The notes: generated from the letters alone by a model not told the origin. 35,652 nt of DNA from Alistipes sp. (GCA_017501625.1 JAFVWO010000085.1:1-35652); one strand, 5' to 3'. Counted from the stretch's first letter, positions 24,553 through 33,048 are shown. Program-made: numbers and translations.

Positions 24553-25974
24553 CTATTCGTGGTCATCGTCGTGAACGTCTACCACACCATACTCGTTGAC
24601 GTTAGTGAGCTTCACGCCGTTATACTCGCCCGTGAGGGTGCGGAGGAACGATACGATGTCGGCAATCTCGCCATCCGTAAGCTCCACATCTGACTGATAG
24701 CGTGCCATGTCGCGCACGGCATCCTCCATCGTCAGGCGTGTACCATCGTGGTAGTAGGGCCATGTGAGCTCGATGTTACGCAAGCCCGGCACCTTGAAGC
24801 GGTGGCGATCGCGCTCATTCTGAGTCTGCTTGAAGCGGCCGTTATCCTCCTCAGTGAGCTCCAAGCCACGATCCTCGAAGTAGTGGCGACGAAGACCCAT
24901 AAGCTCGTAAGACTCGCCACCAAGGTTTACACCTACGTGACATGTTGCGCAGTTGTGCTCCTTGAAGAGGGCATAGCCGTTAAGCTCCGCAGCTGTAAGT
25001 GCCTCGTTGTCACCGAGGAGCCACTTATCGAACTGTGAGTTAGGCGTTGTGAGCGTGCGCTCGAACTCCTCAATAGCATTGGTGATGCTTGCCTCGGTGA
25101 TACCCTCGGGGTAGAGGGCGGCAAACTCCTCCGTGTAGTGCTTATCCTGCGAGAGCTTAGCGATAATCTCGTCGAATGATGTTGAGGCCATCTCTACGGG
25201 GTTAAGCGGGGGACCTGCAGCTTGCTCTGCGAGGGTACGTGCGCGACCATCCCAGAACTGTACGAAATTGTATACGGCGTTATATACCGTAGGAGCATTT
25301 ACTCCACCCATGCGGCCCTCGACACCATACGAGTACTGGTGGTTATCAACACCGCCTGTCTCCAGCCCGTGGCACGAGGCGCACGATATGGTGTTGTCGA
25401 CCGAGAGGCGTGTGTCGTGGTAGAGCTCGAAGCCGAGACGTGCCTTGCGCTCGTCGATATCCGTGGGCGATACTATGGGGCGGATGGGCTCTCCTGCACG
25501 CTCACCCTCGAGTCCATCGTTGTAGTAGGCTGTGCGGTAGTTGCGTGCCCACTCGACGAATATATCAGCCTTAGCTTCGGTCATCTGGCTACCCCAGTGT
25601 ACGAGGTAGTACTTAGCCTCGGGCATGCGGCGGTCGATGGCCACCTTCTCAACCTTGGCAACATCCACAGGATTGGGCGTAGCGCCACTCTTTAGTGCCT
25701 CGTAGAGAGGGGTAATGTCGTAAGCACGGTAGCCCTCCTGGACATCCTCCATAACCAAGTTGCCGGCAAGGGGCCACGAAGCATAGAAGGGCAGGTCGGG
25801 GTCTGCTGTGTGGCAGCTGAGGCAACCGCCATCTTCGAGCATCTCGGTGATACGTGCCTCGGTGGGGAGTTCGTCCGATGGTGGGCTGAGCGTTATGCGG
25901 TATACCAATGCCAGCACAACGGCGATAGCTAATAGCGCTATCCAAATCTTCTGACGTCTCTTTAGATTTTTCAT
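24553..25974 (-). CDS. Membrane-anchored tri-heme cytochrome c peroxidase
   Basis: Reduces hydrogen peroxide in the periplasm using electrons from the respiratory chain. 473 residues. One N-terminal transmembrane helix at 11-27 (WIALLAIAVVLALVYRI) rather than a cleaved signal. Three c-type haem sites: CLSCH at 51-55, CASCH at 198-202 and CATCH at 342-346. The last two belong to the classical di-haem MauG/CcpA peroxidase core (WDGRARTLAEQAAGP near 241-255). The extra N-terminal haem and helix resemble E. coli YhjA, a tri-haem quinol peroxidase, so menaquinol is a likely donor (inference). Last gene of the ResB-CcsA-peroxidase operon, 21 nt after ccsA. Confidence 0.93.
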   Translation of the reverse strand: MKNLKRRQKIWIALLAIAVVLALVYRITLSPPSDELPTEARITEMLEDGGCLSCHTADPDLPFYASWPLAGNLVMEDVQEGYRAYDITPLYEALKSGATPNPVDVAKVEKVAIDRRMPEAKYYLVHWGSQMTEAKADIFVEWARNYRTAYYNDGLEGERAGEPIRPIVSPTDIDERKARLGFELYHDTRLSVDNTISCASCHGLETGGVDNHQYSYGVEGRMGGVNAPTVYNAVYNFVQFWDGRARTLAEQAAGPPLNPVEMASTSFDEIIAKLSQDKHYTEEFAALYPEGITEASITNAIEEFERTLTTPNSQFDKWLLGDNEALTAAELNGYALFKEHNCATCHVGVNLGGESYELMGLRRHYFEDRGLELTEEDNGRFKQTQNERDRHRFKVPGLRNIELTWPYYHDGTRLTMEDAVRDMARYQSDVELTDGEIADIVSFLRTLTGEYNGVKLTNVNEYGVVDVHDDDHE

Positions 25975-25995
25975 AGAGCAGTTGTTTTTGGGTTA

Positions 25996-26781
25996 TTATT
26001 GATTGTATGTATGTACACTTTCTGCTGCCGAGGGTAGGTAGTTTACGCCATACCAGCACATCTGCAAGGCAAGGAAGCCGAGGATGATGACCACGTGGTA
26101 GGCCGTGTTGCGCCCCGTTGCTTTGGTGGGGGCTATGTGCAGCGCCAAGAGGTATAGTCCCCATGTTGCGGCAGCCCATGCCTCCTTGGCATCCCAGCTC
26201 CAGTATGCTCCCCACGCCTCCTTAGCCCATAGCGAGCCTGTGAGCATGCCTATGCTGAGGAAGGCGATGCCCCCGTAGAGGAGGCGCTCAATGGCCGCGT
26301 TGAGGTCGCCACGACGACGTGCGAGAGCAACGACGGATAGTAGCGTGGCACATCCCAAGAGGGCATACGAGAACATATATACCGATACGTGGGGCACGAA
26401 CCATACGCTTTGCAGTGCCGGCATGAGCGACTGGTCGTGAATCTCGGGTTTTAGGATGTTTATAAGCATAAAGACTCCGGCAAGGAGTGTTGCGAAGCTC
26501 ATAATCCAGCGGTAGTGCCAGCGTGCGTAGGTCAATAGACCGGCAACGAGGAGGAAGAATGAGTACCACAGGCGTGTCTCGCCCATGGTGCGTAGCGGCG
26601 GGCGCTGGAGAGTGAACCACAGCATGGCGATGAACGTGAGCATCGCGATGATGGCTGCGCACATCAACCCTATGGCAAGGACGCTACGCTCCCTGCGTAT
26701 AAGTGCCACGACGGCTCCCGCCACAGCAAGTACCGCAACGACAGCAGCAACAAAGGGAAATATGTTCCAACCGAGCATCAT
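25996..26781 (-). CDS. ccsA: Cytochrome c biogenesis protein CcsA/ResC
   Basis: Haem-handling membrane subunit of the system II cytochrome c synthase, which attaches haem to CxxCH proteins. 261 residues with about eight transmembrane segments. The tryptophan-rich haem motif WGAYWSWDAKEAWA (about 191-204) is the family signature; conserved His residues lie in VPHVSVYMFSYA and near the end (ALHI). It overlaps the upstream ResB-like gene by 4 nt (ATGA), so they are translationally coupled. Its obvious client is the tri-haem peroxidase just downstream. Confidence 0.93.
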   Translation of the reverse strand: MMLGWNIFPFVAAVVAVLAVAGAVVALIRRERSVLAIGLMCAAIIAMLTFIAMLWFTLQRPPLRTMGETRLWYSFFLLVAGLLTYARWHYRWIMSFATLLAGVFMLINILKPEIHDQSLMPALQSVWFVPHVSVYMFSYALLGCATLLSVVALARRRGDLNAAIERLLYGGIAFLSIGMLTGSLWAKEAWGAYWSWDAKEAWAAATWGLYLLALHIAPTKATGRNTAYHVVIILGFLALQMCWYGVNYLPSAAESVHTYNQ

Positions 26782-27629
26782 TCTCTCACCGTAGTTTTAT
26801 CGTTATTACTCCTGCGAGGCCCTCCGACGAACATCATCACAGCCCCTGCAATAAGCATCACAATGCCTGTCATCGAGAGCCACTGCCATGGCTCGCGTAC
26901 AATCTCGAGGATGCAATATCTCTCACCCGAGGTATCCTCTCCGATACTTATGAGGTATATCTTCTCCTGCCATGAGCGCTCATAGGGGTGGTTTACACGT
27001 ATCGTGTGGCGCTCGTTATTAATGCCTATCTGCGCCTCATAATGCTCGGGCATGCCACTCTCATCGAGCCTAATGTCGTAATCCTCGAGCGTTAGTGCGT
27101 AGTTCAATATGCGTGGCTTGCCACTCATCGTATATGCCTCATCGTTGGGCTCACTGTCCACGGCTATGCGTAGTTGCTCTCTGTCGGGAGCACCCCAAAA
27201 TCCTGCGCCAAGGGCGAAGATAAGGCCAAGGTGTAGGAGCGTGAAGCGCCAACGTATACCCCGTGCTGTGCGCCAACCGCGCAGCGTTATGAAAATAAGG
27301 TGGCTGAGGATGAAGAGTATCGAGGCAACCACCACCCATGCATCACTCGACGGCTTGCGCTCGAGGCCGAGGGCGATGCCTATAGCGGCGATAAGCGTGA
27401 ACGACAACCATACGGCGCGTTGCGAAAGCATGAAACGAGCGAAACGAGATGTCGCACGCTGCTTATATGCAACAATAAGTAGCGTGAGCCATAGCGCCAT
27501 AGCGAGGATATTTACCGGAAAACGAAAGATGTCGACGGGGAAGCTCCCGATGGCTAACTCCATAACTGCCAAGGCTACAGCGATAACCGTAACCATGATT
27601 GCGACACCTATGTTTGACTTAAATACCAT
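26778..27629 (-). CDS. ResB/Ccs1-like cytochrome c biogenesis membrane protein
   Basis: Partner of CcsA in system II cytochrome c maturation. 283 residues: about five N-terminal transmembrane segments (8-28, 38-55, 72-88, 97-117, 130-146), an extracytoplasmic domain at about 150-250 (ILNYALTLEDYDIRLDESG; HTIRVNHPY) and a last helix at about 252-272. It is shorter than typical ResB (400-plus residues) but has its layout. Identity rests mainly on gene order and topology. First gene of the operon; the upstream 27630-27849 spacer has a possible TATTTTTG (-) box at 27702-27709 without a well-placed TTG. Confidence 0.8.
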   Translation of the reverse strand: MVFKSNIGVAIMVTVIAVALAVMELAIGSFPVDIFRFPVNILAMALWLTLLIVAYKQRATSRFARFMLSQRAVWLSFTLIAAIGIALGLERKPSSDAWVVVASILFILSHLIFITLRGWRTARGIRWRFTLLHLGLIFALGAGFWGAPDREQLRIAVDSEPNDEAYTMSGKPRILNYALTLEDYDIRLDESGMPEHYEAQIGINNERHTIRVNHPYERSWQEKIYLISIGEDTSGERYCILEIVREPWQWLSMTGIVMLIAGAVMMFVGGPRRSNNDKTTVRE

Positions 27630-27795
27630 TCTCTCGCCTATTTAATGCGCATATTCTGCGATAAAGTTACTATTTTTTTCTTAAGTAGCCAAAGGTTGCG
27701 ACAAAAATATTCATATAGTTAACCATAAAAACAACGTAGCAATCTATCACTGAGTCTATTCTTGGGTTAATTCCAGATGTTAATTCAGAACAAAA

Positions 27796-27827
27796 TTTGC
27801 AATTGAATAAGGTTATCGTTATCTTTG
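27796..27827 (+). promoter_or_regulatory. Promoter of the family 2 glycosyltransferase gene
   Basis: TTTG at 27796-27799, a 20-nt spacer, then TATCTTTG at 27820-27827. The predicted start near 27834 leaves a leader of only about 16 nt. Confidence 0.78.
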
Positions 27828-27849
27828 TGGCGCAATCGAATGTTGAGTT

Positions 27850-28776
27850 ATGACTACGCCAAAGATTAGTGTTATTATTCCGGTATACAATGCGGAGCGC
27901 TATATCGCATCATCTATCGAGAGTATACTATGCCAGCATAACTTCTCCGACTTCGAGATTCTGCTTATCAACGATGGTAGTACGGATCGCAGTTTGGAGA
28001 TATGTCGCGAGTATGCCGAGCGTGATGGTCGCATACGGCTCTACGACAAACCTAACGGAGGCGTTAGTTCGGCACGTAATCTCGGCCTCGATAAGGCTAC
28101 GGGTGAGTGGGTAGTATTTTTGGATGCTGATGATTGGCTCGCCCTCGACACCTTCGAGCGTGTAGGCCCTTATATGTCGAATAATGATGTCATACGCTTT
28201 GCTATTCAGGATGTCTTTGCCGATGGCAGCAGTCGTCGCCGCCGCTTGCGCAGAGCATCGGGGCGCGAAGAGACACTGAAGCAGTTGTTGGGCCACCGCA
28301 CAACACTCGGCATTGGTGGTACGATGTATCGTCGCAATATCGTCGAGGAGCACAACGTGCGCTTCGACAACGAGCTCTTCTATGCTGAGGATTGGCTCTT
28401 TCTCACAACCCTTGTATGGCATAGCCGCAGTGTGGTAACGCTCTCAAATGCGTGGTGCTACCTCTACAACCGCTATAACGAGTCGAGTTGTTCGAATACG
28501 CTTAATAGTAGCAAGCTTATACTCTCGCTCGTCGTGCTCAAACGCTTCAGGGATATTGTGGGCGATGGCTACGAGCGACAGATGAGCCGTTCACGTTGCC
28601 GTCGTGTAGATTTGCTACTGCGAAAGTGTGGCGCAGAGGAGTGTTATCGCGTGTTGAACGAGTACCGCTCGATGATTGATATCATAACCCTCCGAGATAT
28701 ACTCTTTGCCGACGTACACCTCAAACTGCGCCTGCGTCTACTGCGTTTCTGGTGGAAATATCGCAAAAGGCTATAG
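27850..28776 (+). CDS. Family 2 glycosyltransferase
   Basis: Transfers a sugar from a nucleotide-sugar to a glycan or lipid acceptor. 308 residues, no transmembrane helix, so cytoplasmic or peripheral. The GT-A fold is evident: ISVIIPVYNAERYI at 6-19, INDGSTD near 40-46, NGGVSSARNLGL at 69-80 and the metal-binding DxD at Asp92-Asp94 (FLDADDWL). A probable acceptor-site acidic segment is ELFYAEDWLF. The C-terminus is Arg/Lys-rich (LRFWWKYRKRL), which could bind the membrane. It stands alone between an operon facing away and a convergent gene, so its pathway is not given by context. Confidence 0.92.
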   Translation: MTTPKISVIIPVYNAERYIASSIESILCQHNFSDFEILLINDGSTDRSLEICREYAERDGRIRLYDKPNGGVSSARNLGLDKATGEWVVFLDADDWLALDTFERVGPYMSNNDVIRFAIQDVFADGSSRRRRLRRASGREETLKQLLGHRTTLGIGGTMYRRNIVEEHNVRFDNELFYAEDWLFLTTLVWHSRSVVTLSNAWCYLYNRYNESSCSNTLNSSKLILSLVVLKRFRDIVGDGYERQMSRSRCRRVDLLLRKCGAEECYRVLNEYRSMIDIITLRDILFADVHLKLRLRLLRFWWKYRKRL

Positions 28777-28793
28777 ATGTGTTATTTATAAGA

Positions 28794-28915
28794 TGAGGCT
28801 GAATAAAAAGTGTATTTTGTCGTTACGCTCGCCCTCAAAATGCTCATTTACGCCAAGTAAACTGCGCTTTTTCGGGCTTCGCAGGCCTAAAACTACATCT
28901 TTTTATTCAACCTCA
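28794..28915 (+). repeat. Interspersed palindromic element, copy C (122 bp)
   Basis: Ends are TGAGGCTGAATAAAAAG (28794-28810) and CTTTTTATTCAACCTCA (28899-28915), inverted repeats with one mismatch. The interior matches copy A at most positions. It lies 18 nt after the glycosyltransferase stop and just before a terminator hairpin. Confidence 0.85.
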
Positions 28916-28926
28916 CTAACAAAAAA

Positions 28927-28960
28927 TGGGGATGAAAAACTTACTTTTTAGTCATCCCCA
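28927..28960. terminator. Terminator hairpin between convergent genes
   Basis: TGGGGATGA (28927-28935) pairs with TCATCCCCA (28952-28960). A-rich and T-rich flanks could support termination both ways. Sequence and loop resemble the hairpins at 10755 and 16375. Confidence 0.75.
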
Positions 28961-28988
28961 CCTTTTACCTTGCCATGAAATCGTAAAA

Positions 28989-30434
28989 TTAGTGTACCGA
29001 CTTTCGCGACGTTAGCCACAGCCCGAGGAGCGTGATGGCGGTATTGAGGATAAGGATGTCGTAGCTGAACGTATACCCCGCGAGCCAAGCCTTGGAGTTG
29101 GATGCTACGATATAGCTTATCGCAGGTGCTGCGATGGCCACTGCGGGAATGGCGCGTGGTCGTGGCGTGCGACGTGTCGCAAGACCGAAGATAAAGAGAC
29201 CGAGTAGAGGGCCATACGTGTAGCTCGCCATCGTAAAGATGAGGGTTATGGCTCCTGCCGTACTCCAATGGTCGAAGGCGATGATTATGAGTGTCATGGC
29301 TACGGTTACAAGTGCGTGTACACGTCTGCGCGTATGCTCAATGTCGTTATTCTGCTTCGCACGGAGGATGTCGAGCGTAAACGATGTTGTCAGTGCCGTG
29401 AGTGCCGAGCCTGCCGATGAGTATGTCGAGGCTACGAGGCCGAGGATAAAGGCTACGCCCACAATCATCGGTAGCCCGCACTGCGTGGCAACATAGCCGA
29501 GGAGGTCGTCACCGCGTGTGATGGCAATATCGCGGCTACCGATATATAAATATAGTAGCGCGCCAAGTCCAAGGAATAGGGTGATTACGACAATCTGTAT
29601 CGCGATGGAACTCATCATGCTACGTTGGGCATCGCGGCGCGAGCGACATGAGAGCATCGTCTGCATCATATCTTGGTCGAGGCCTGTCATTGCCACGACG
29701 AGGAATATGCCTGCGAGGAACTGCTTCCAGAAGTAGCGCCCGTCGAGTGGGTTGTCGAAGAAAAAGACCTCCGAGTAGCTGCTCTGGCGTATGGATGCTA
29801 CGGCAGTTGCCATATTCATGTCGAGGGCATCAACAACATATACGATACACAGCACGATACTTGCCACCATGATGCACGTCTTTAGCATCTCGACCCATAC
29901 CACCGACCTAACACCCCCGCGGCGCGTGTAGAGCCATACGAGTGACATCATAATAGCGGCATTGACGGCAAAGGGAATGTCATACACGTCATACAATAGG
30001 CCTTGCAGTACTACGCAGATGACATAGGCGCGTAGCGATGCCGAGGCTATCTTCGAGATGAAGAAGAACCATGCTCCCGTGTGGTGTGCCACGATGCCGA
30101 AACGATGGTCTAAATATTCGTATAGCGAGACTACGCCAAGGCGAAAATATAGAGGTATGAGGATATATGCGATAATAGCGTAGCCAATGACAAACCCCAT
30201 ACATGTCTGAAGGTAGGAGAATCCATCTGTGGCAACAGAGCCGGGTACGGATATATATGTCACGCCCGACATCGCAGCACCCACCATGGCGATGGCCGCC
30301 ACGACACGTGGTGTTGAGCGCCCACCGGTGAAGAATGTCTTGGCTGTTACGTTGCGTGACGTGTACCATGCTACGACGAAGAGCAGCGTAACATATCCTG
30401 CGAGGGTGAGTATGATGGCTAAGGGTGACACCAA
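28989..30434 (-). CDS. Sodium:solute symporter family transporter
   Basis: Inner-membrane secondary transporter of the SSS family. About 481 residues with roughly 13 hydrophobic segments. Typical features are the N-terminal helix (AIILTLAGYVTLLFVVAW), FFTGGRSTPRVVAAIAMVGAAMSG and the sodium-site-like segment GLVASTYSSAGSALTAL. No ATG is available: a stop (30444-30446) directly precedes the frame. I choose the GTG at 30432-30434 (MSPLAIIL...), which fits the family start; TTG at 30441-30443 is the alternative. It begins right after the FAD-oxidoreductase stop, so translation is probably coupled. Substrate cannot be read from sequence. Confidence 0.9.
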   Translation of the reverse strand: MVSPLAIILTLAGYVTLLFVVAWYTSRNVTAKTFFTGGRSTPRVVAAIAMVGAAMSGVTYISVPGSVATDGFSYLQTCMGFVIGYAIIAYILIPLYFRLGVVSLYEYLDHRFGIVAHHTGAWFFFISKIASASLRAYVICVVLQGLLYDVYDIPFAVNAAIMMSLVWLYTRRGGVRSVVWVEMLKTCIMVASIVLCIVYVVDALDMNMATAVASIRQSSYSEVFFFDNPLDGRYFWKQFLAGIFLVVAMTGLDQDMMQTMLSCRSRRDAQRSMMSSIAIQIVVITLFLGLGALLYLYIGSRDIAITRGDDLLGYVATQCGLPMIVGVAFILGLVASTYSSAGSALTALTTSFTLDILRAKQNNDIEHTRRRVHALVTVAMTLIIIAFDHWSTAGAITLIFTMASYTYGPLLGLFIFGLATRRTPRPRAIPAVAIAAPAISYIVASNSKAWLAGYTFSYDILILNTAITLLGLWLTSRKSVH

Positions 30435-30443
30435 GAGCAACAA

Positions 30444-32009
30444 TTAGAAGTTATGCACCTTGCAGTAGCGAGCCACAGCATCGGCAATGCGCTCACCGTC
30501 GAGCGCTGCCGAGACAATACCTCCGGCATATCCGGCACCCTCACCTGCGGGGAAGAGACCCTCCACCTCGGTGTGCATCAACGTCTCGGGGTCGCGAGGT
30601 ATGCGCACAGGGGTCGACGTGCGCGACTCCACGCCTACGACGATGGCATCGTCCGAAACAAAGCCCTTCATCTTACGCCCGAAGGTGGCGATGCCGCTAC
30701 GCAAACGCTCACCGATAACCTCGGGCATCCACTTATCCAAGCGTGAGGATGTCAAGCCCGGGATGTATGATGTGCGGGGCAGTGTGTGCGACGTGCGACC
30801 ATAGACGAAGTCCGAGACACGCTGTGCCGGAGCAACCTGCCTGTCGCCGCTATGCTGGCGTGCCAACTCCTCGAACTGCTGCTGGTAGCGTAGTCCTGCA
30901 AGCTCGCCCCACTCGGCTTTCAGATGGGCAAAATCTTCAAGACGCACCTCTGTGACGAGGCCCGAGTTGGCAAATGCCGAGTTGCGGCCACTTGGCGACA
31001 TACCATTTACGACCGACTGATTGGTATCCGTCATCGCGGGTACTATAAAACCTCCGGGACACATGCAGAAGGAGTATACGCCACGTCCTGCCTCCTGACT
31101 CACAAGCGAGTAGCTCGCTGCAGGGAGCCATTCGCCACGCTCCTCGCGGTGATACTGTATGCTGTCGATGAGCCTCTGGGGGTGCTCTATGCGCACACCC
31201 ATGGCGAAGGGCTTAGCCTCGATGGCGATGCCCGAGGTGTATAGAAGCTCGTATATGTCGCGTGCCGAGTGCCCTGTTGCGAGCACCACGGCGGCACCCT
31301 CAATGGTGTTGTCGCCAACCTTCACGCCCGTGATGCGCCCCCTCTTCAGCACGAAGCCCGTGACGCGGCTCTCGAAGAGTACTTTGCCGCCATGCTCGGT
31401 GATGGTACGACAGATGTTAGATATGATGCGCGGCAACTTGTCCGTGCCGATATGCGGGTGTGCCTCGTAGAGAATGGTGGGGTTGGCACCATGCCAAACG
31501 AGTGTTTGGAGCGCCTTGTTGTAGTCACCGCGCTTCTTGCTGCGCGTGAAGAGCTTGCCGTCAGAGAAGGTGCCGGCACCGCCCTCGCCAAAGGCGTAGT
31601 TCGAGTCAGGATTGATGTTGCCACCACGATTTATCTGCGCAATGTCGTGCTTGCGCGAGAGTACCGCCTTGCCGCGCTCCAAGAGTATGGGCTTGAAGCC
31701 CAGCTCGATAAGTCGGAGCGAGGCAAAGAGACCCGCAGGACCTGAGCCTACGACGATTACCTCCGTGCCGTTATCCACTGCGGGGTAGTCGAAGTGCAGG
31801 GGCGCAGGCTGTGGCTCGGTGTCGATGTATATCTCGAGCGAGAGGTTTACCTTGGCCATGCGCTGACGTGCATCTATCGAGCGCTTGACGACACGTGCTA
31901 AGGCTATGTCGCTCTGACGTATGCCGAGGCGCTCGGCAGCACGTGCTATGTAAAACTTCTCGTCGGCAGCCTGCTTGGGCGATAGTTGCAGTGTTATGGT
32001 CTTGGGCAT
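30444..32009 (-). CDS. FAD-dependent oxidoreductase
   Basis: Cytoplasmic flavoprotein of a broadly conserved but poorly characterised NAD(P)/FAD-dependent family. 521 residues. An N-terminal domain of about 80 residues (VKRSIDARQR, basic) precedes the Rossmann dinucleotide-binding motif VVGSGPAG at 86-93 with the ribose-binding Glu111 (LLERGK). Further features are NPDSNYAFGEGGAGTFSDGK, a second-half VVLATGHSARD and the C-terminal FAD-contact segment LFPAGEGAGYAGGI. It is transcribed ahead of the symporter with no gap. A TATTTTTG (-) box at 32071-32078 is a possible promoter but lacks a good -33. Confidence 0.88.
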   Translation of the reverse strand: MPKTITLQLSPKQAADEKFYIARAAERLGIRQSDIALARVVKRSIDARQRMAKVNLSLEIYIDTEPQPAPLHFDYPAVDNGTEVIVVGSGPAGLFASLRLIELGFKPILLERGKAVLSRKHDIAQINRGGNINPDSNYAFGEGGAGTFSDGKLFTRSKKRGDYNKALQTLVWHGANPTILYEAHPHIGTDKLPRIISNICRTITEHGGKVLFESRVTGFVLKRGRITGVKVGDNTIEGAAVVLATGHSARDIYELLYTSGIAIEAKPFAMGVRIEHPQRLIDSIQYHREERGEWLPAASYSLVSQEAGRGVYSFCMCPGGFIVPAMTDTNQSVVNGMSPSGRNSAFANSGLVTEVRLEDFAHLKAEWGELAGLRYQQQFEELARQHSGDRQVAPAQRVSDFVYGRTSHTLPRTSYIPGLTSSRLDKWMPEVIGERLRSGIATFGRKMKGFVSDDAIVVGVESRTSTPVRIPRDPETLMHTEVEGLFPAGEGAGYAGGIVSAALDGERIADAVARYCKVHNF

Positions 32010-32108
32010 AATCCTCGTTCTTTATGTTTATCACAGCACCGCCACATATTGTAGCCATGCGTTCAAAATACAAAAATAGAAAAAATTATGCGAAAAAGTG
32101 TAATAATA

Positions 32109-32140
32109 TTGTGGATATTACAAAAAAGTTTATACCTTTG
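32109..32140 (+). promoter_or_regulatory. Promoter of tRNA-Leu
   Basis: TTG at 32109-32111, a 21-nt spacer and TACCTTTG at 32133-32140. The predicted start is about 62 nt before the mature tRNA, and the leader includes a GCCC/GGGC hairpin near 32154-32164. Confidence 0.7.
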
Positions 32141-32208
32141 CACCGCAAAACCCGCCCTTGGGGCGTGTGGTTGAGCCTTCTTGACGGATGTCGAGGAGTA
32201 TGGATCCT

Positions 32209-32290
32209 GCGGATATGGTGTAATTGGTAGCCACGTCAGACTTAGGATCTGATGCCGAGAGGCGTGGGGGTTCGAGTCCCTTTATCCGCA
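32209..32290 (+). tRNA. tRNA-Leu (anticodon UAG)
   Basis: The acceptor stem GCGGATA pairs with TATCCGC, discriminator A. The D loop contains GGTAG. The anticodon stem TCAGA/TCTGA closes the loop CTTAGGA, giving anticodon UAG. A long variable arm (TGCCGAGAGGCG) marks a class II tRNA, and GGTTCGAGT is the T arm. No CCA is encoded. Confidence 0.95.
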
Positions 32291-32292
32291 CG

Positions 32293-32318
32293 AAAGCGAC
32301 CTGTTGAGGGTCGCTTTT
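32293..32318 (+). terminator. Terminator of tRNA-Leu
   Basis: AAAGCGACC (32293-32301) pairs with GGTCGCTTT (32309-32317) around a 7-nt loop, ending in TTTT. It starts 3 nt after the tRNA. Confidence 0.88.
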
Positions 32319-32375
32319 GCGCGTATAAAGGGACTCGCACTCGCTGTGGCGGCTCGGCAGACTTGTCTGCATATC

Positions 32376-32481
32376 TTGGCGGGATATTGCTGTGCAATAT
32401 GCTATGTAGAGCAATAGCCCGATTGAAACGAGTTTCATCGTTCCATTGCTCCACATAGCACTCTGCGAGTTTTCCCGCCAA
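32376..32481. repeat. Long compound inverted repeat
   Basis: The outer arms TTGGCGGGA (32376-32384) and TCCCGCCAA (32473-32481) enclose GCTATGTAGAGCAAT (32401-32415), paired with 32445-32459 with one mismatch, and an apical GAAAC-GA-GTTTC (32425-32436). A separate ATATTGC-TGT-GCAATAT hairpin lies at 32384-32400. It could fold as a branched RNA or cruciform. Confidence 0.8.
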
Positions 32482-32613
32482 TCTATTACGGTTTGCTCTC
32501 GCACTGCTGACCGCAGTTCGAGTCCGGTGTGCTACTCGATGTGTTTGGTAGTGTTGGGTGTCGTGTTTTTGCGTATAAATGGACTCGCGAGGCAAAGCTT
32601 CGCAATTCCTGTC

Positions 32614-32660
32614 ATATTTACAATCCCTCCAAACCTCCCTTTGGCAAAGGGAGGCTTGTG
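32614..32660. repeat. 47-bp interspersed repeat, copy 2 (CCTCCCTTT hairpin)
   Basis: One mismatch to 17124-17170. The hairpin arms are CCTCCCTTT (32634-32642) and AAAGGGAGG (32646-32654). Confidence 0.85.
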
Positions 32661-32810
32661 GCAAGTGTTCCACTTGCTCACCTTGCGGTGAATACATTGT
32701 CGCTGTGGCGGCTTGGCAATAGTTTCGGGTGCGCAGTTGCTTTGCAACCTCGATAAATCAACCATTTTGTTTTCCATGCCTACGTCTATAAGCGAGCTTC
32801 TGCCACAGGC

Positions 32811-32844
32811 ATAAAAAACAAAAGGTGTCGATACTCGACACCTT
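32811..32844 (-). terminator. Terminator of tRNA-Ser
   Basis: AAGGTGTCGA (32822-32831) pairs perfectly with TCGACACCTT (32835-32844) around a 3-nt loop. On the - strand it is followed by TTTTGTTTTTT. It lies 18 nt past the tRNA 3' end. Confidence 0.9.
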
Positions 32845-32862
32845 CTTGCTTCGTTTCGTTTG

Positions 32863-32949
32863 CGGAGAGGGAGGGATTCGAACCCCCGGAACAGTTGCCC
32901 GTTCACCGCATTTCGAGTGCGGCCCGATCGACCACTCCGGCACCTCTCC
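32863..32949 (-). tRNA. tRNA-Ser (anticodon CGA)
   Basis: Read on the - strand: acceptor GGAGAGG/CCTCTCC, D arm with GAGTGGTCGATCGG, anticodon stem CCGCA/TGCGG around CTCGAAA (anticodon CGA), a long variable arm, T arm GGGGGTTCGAATCCC and discriminator G. The 87 nt and long variable arm fit serine tRNA. No CCA is encoded. A TATATTTG (-) box lies upstream at 32979-32986 without a well-placed TTG. Confidence 0.95.
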
Positions 32950-33048
32950 TAAATAACCCTTTGTGGCTTTTCAGCGTGCAAATATAGTAACTTTTTTCTA
33001 ATGTTATACCTCTTTTTATAGCTATTTTTCAAAAAATACACATGTGCA

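Larger units (their letters stand above)
32321..32718. repeat. Paired short repeats downstream of tRNA-Leu
   Basis: An 18-bp sequence, GCGTATAAA(G/T)GGACTCGC, occurs at 32321-32338 and 32571-32588. A 19-bp sequence, TCGCTGTGGCGGCT(C/T)GGCA, occurs at 32341-32359 and 32700-32718. The first is also an imperfect inverted copy of the tRNA-Leu 3' end (GAGTCCCTTTAT). A T-arm-like fragment, GTTCGAGTCCGG, lies at about 32515-32526. No gene is supported in 32319-32809. Confidence 0.7.

Noticed and set aside
32252-32458. Small ORF overlapping tRNA-Leu (68 codons)
   Set aside because: It starts within the tRNA and reads through its terminator and the palindromes; such frames next to tRNAs are commonly spurious.
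32505-32535. Additional tRNA suggested by GTTCGAGTCC
   Set aside because: Only a T-arm-like stretch is present; its flanks do not pair and no acceptor or anticodon stem could be built.
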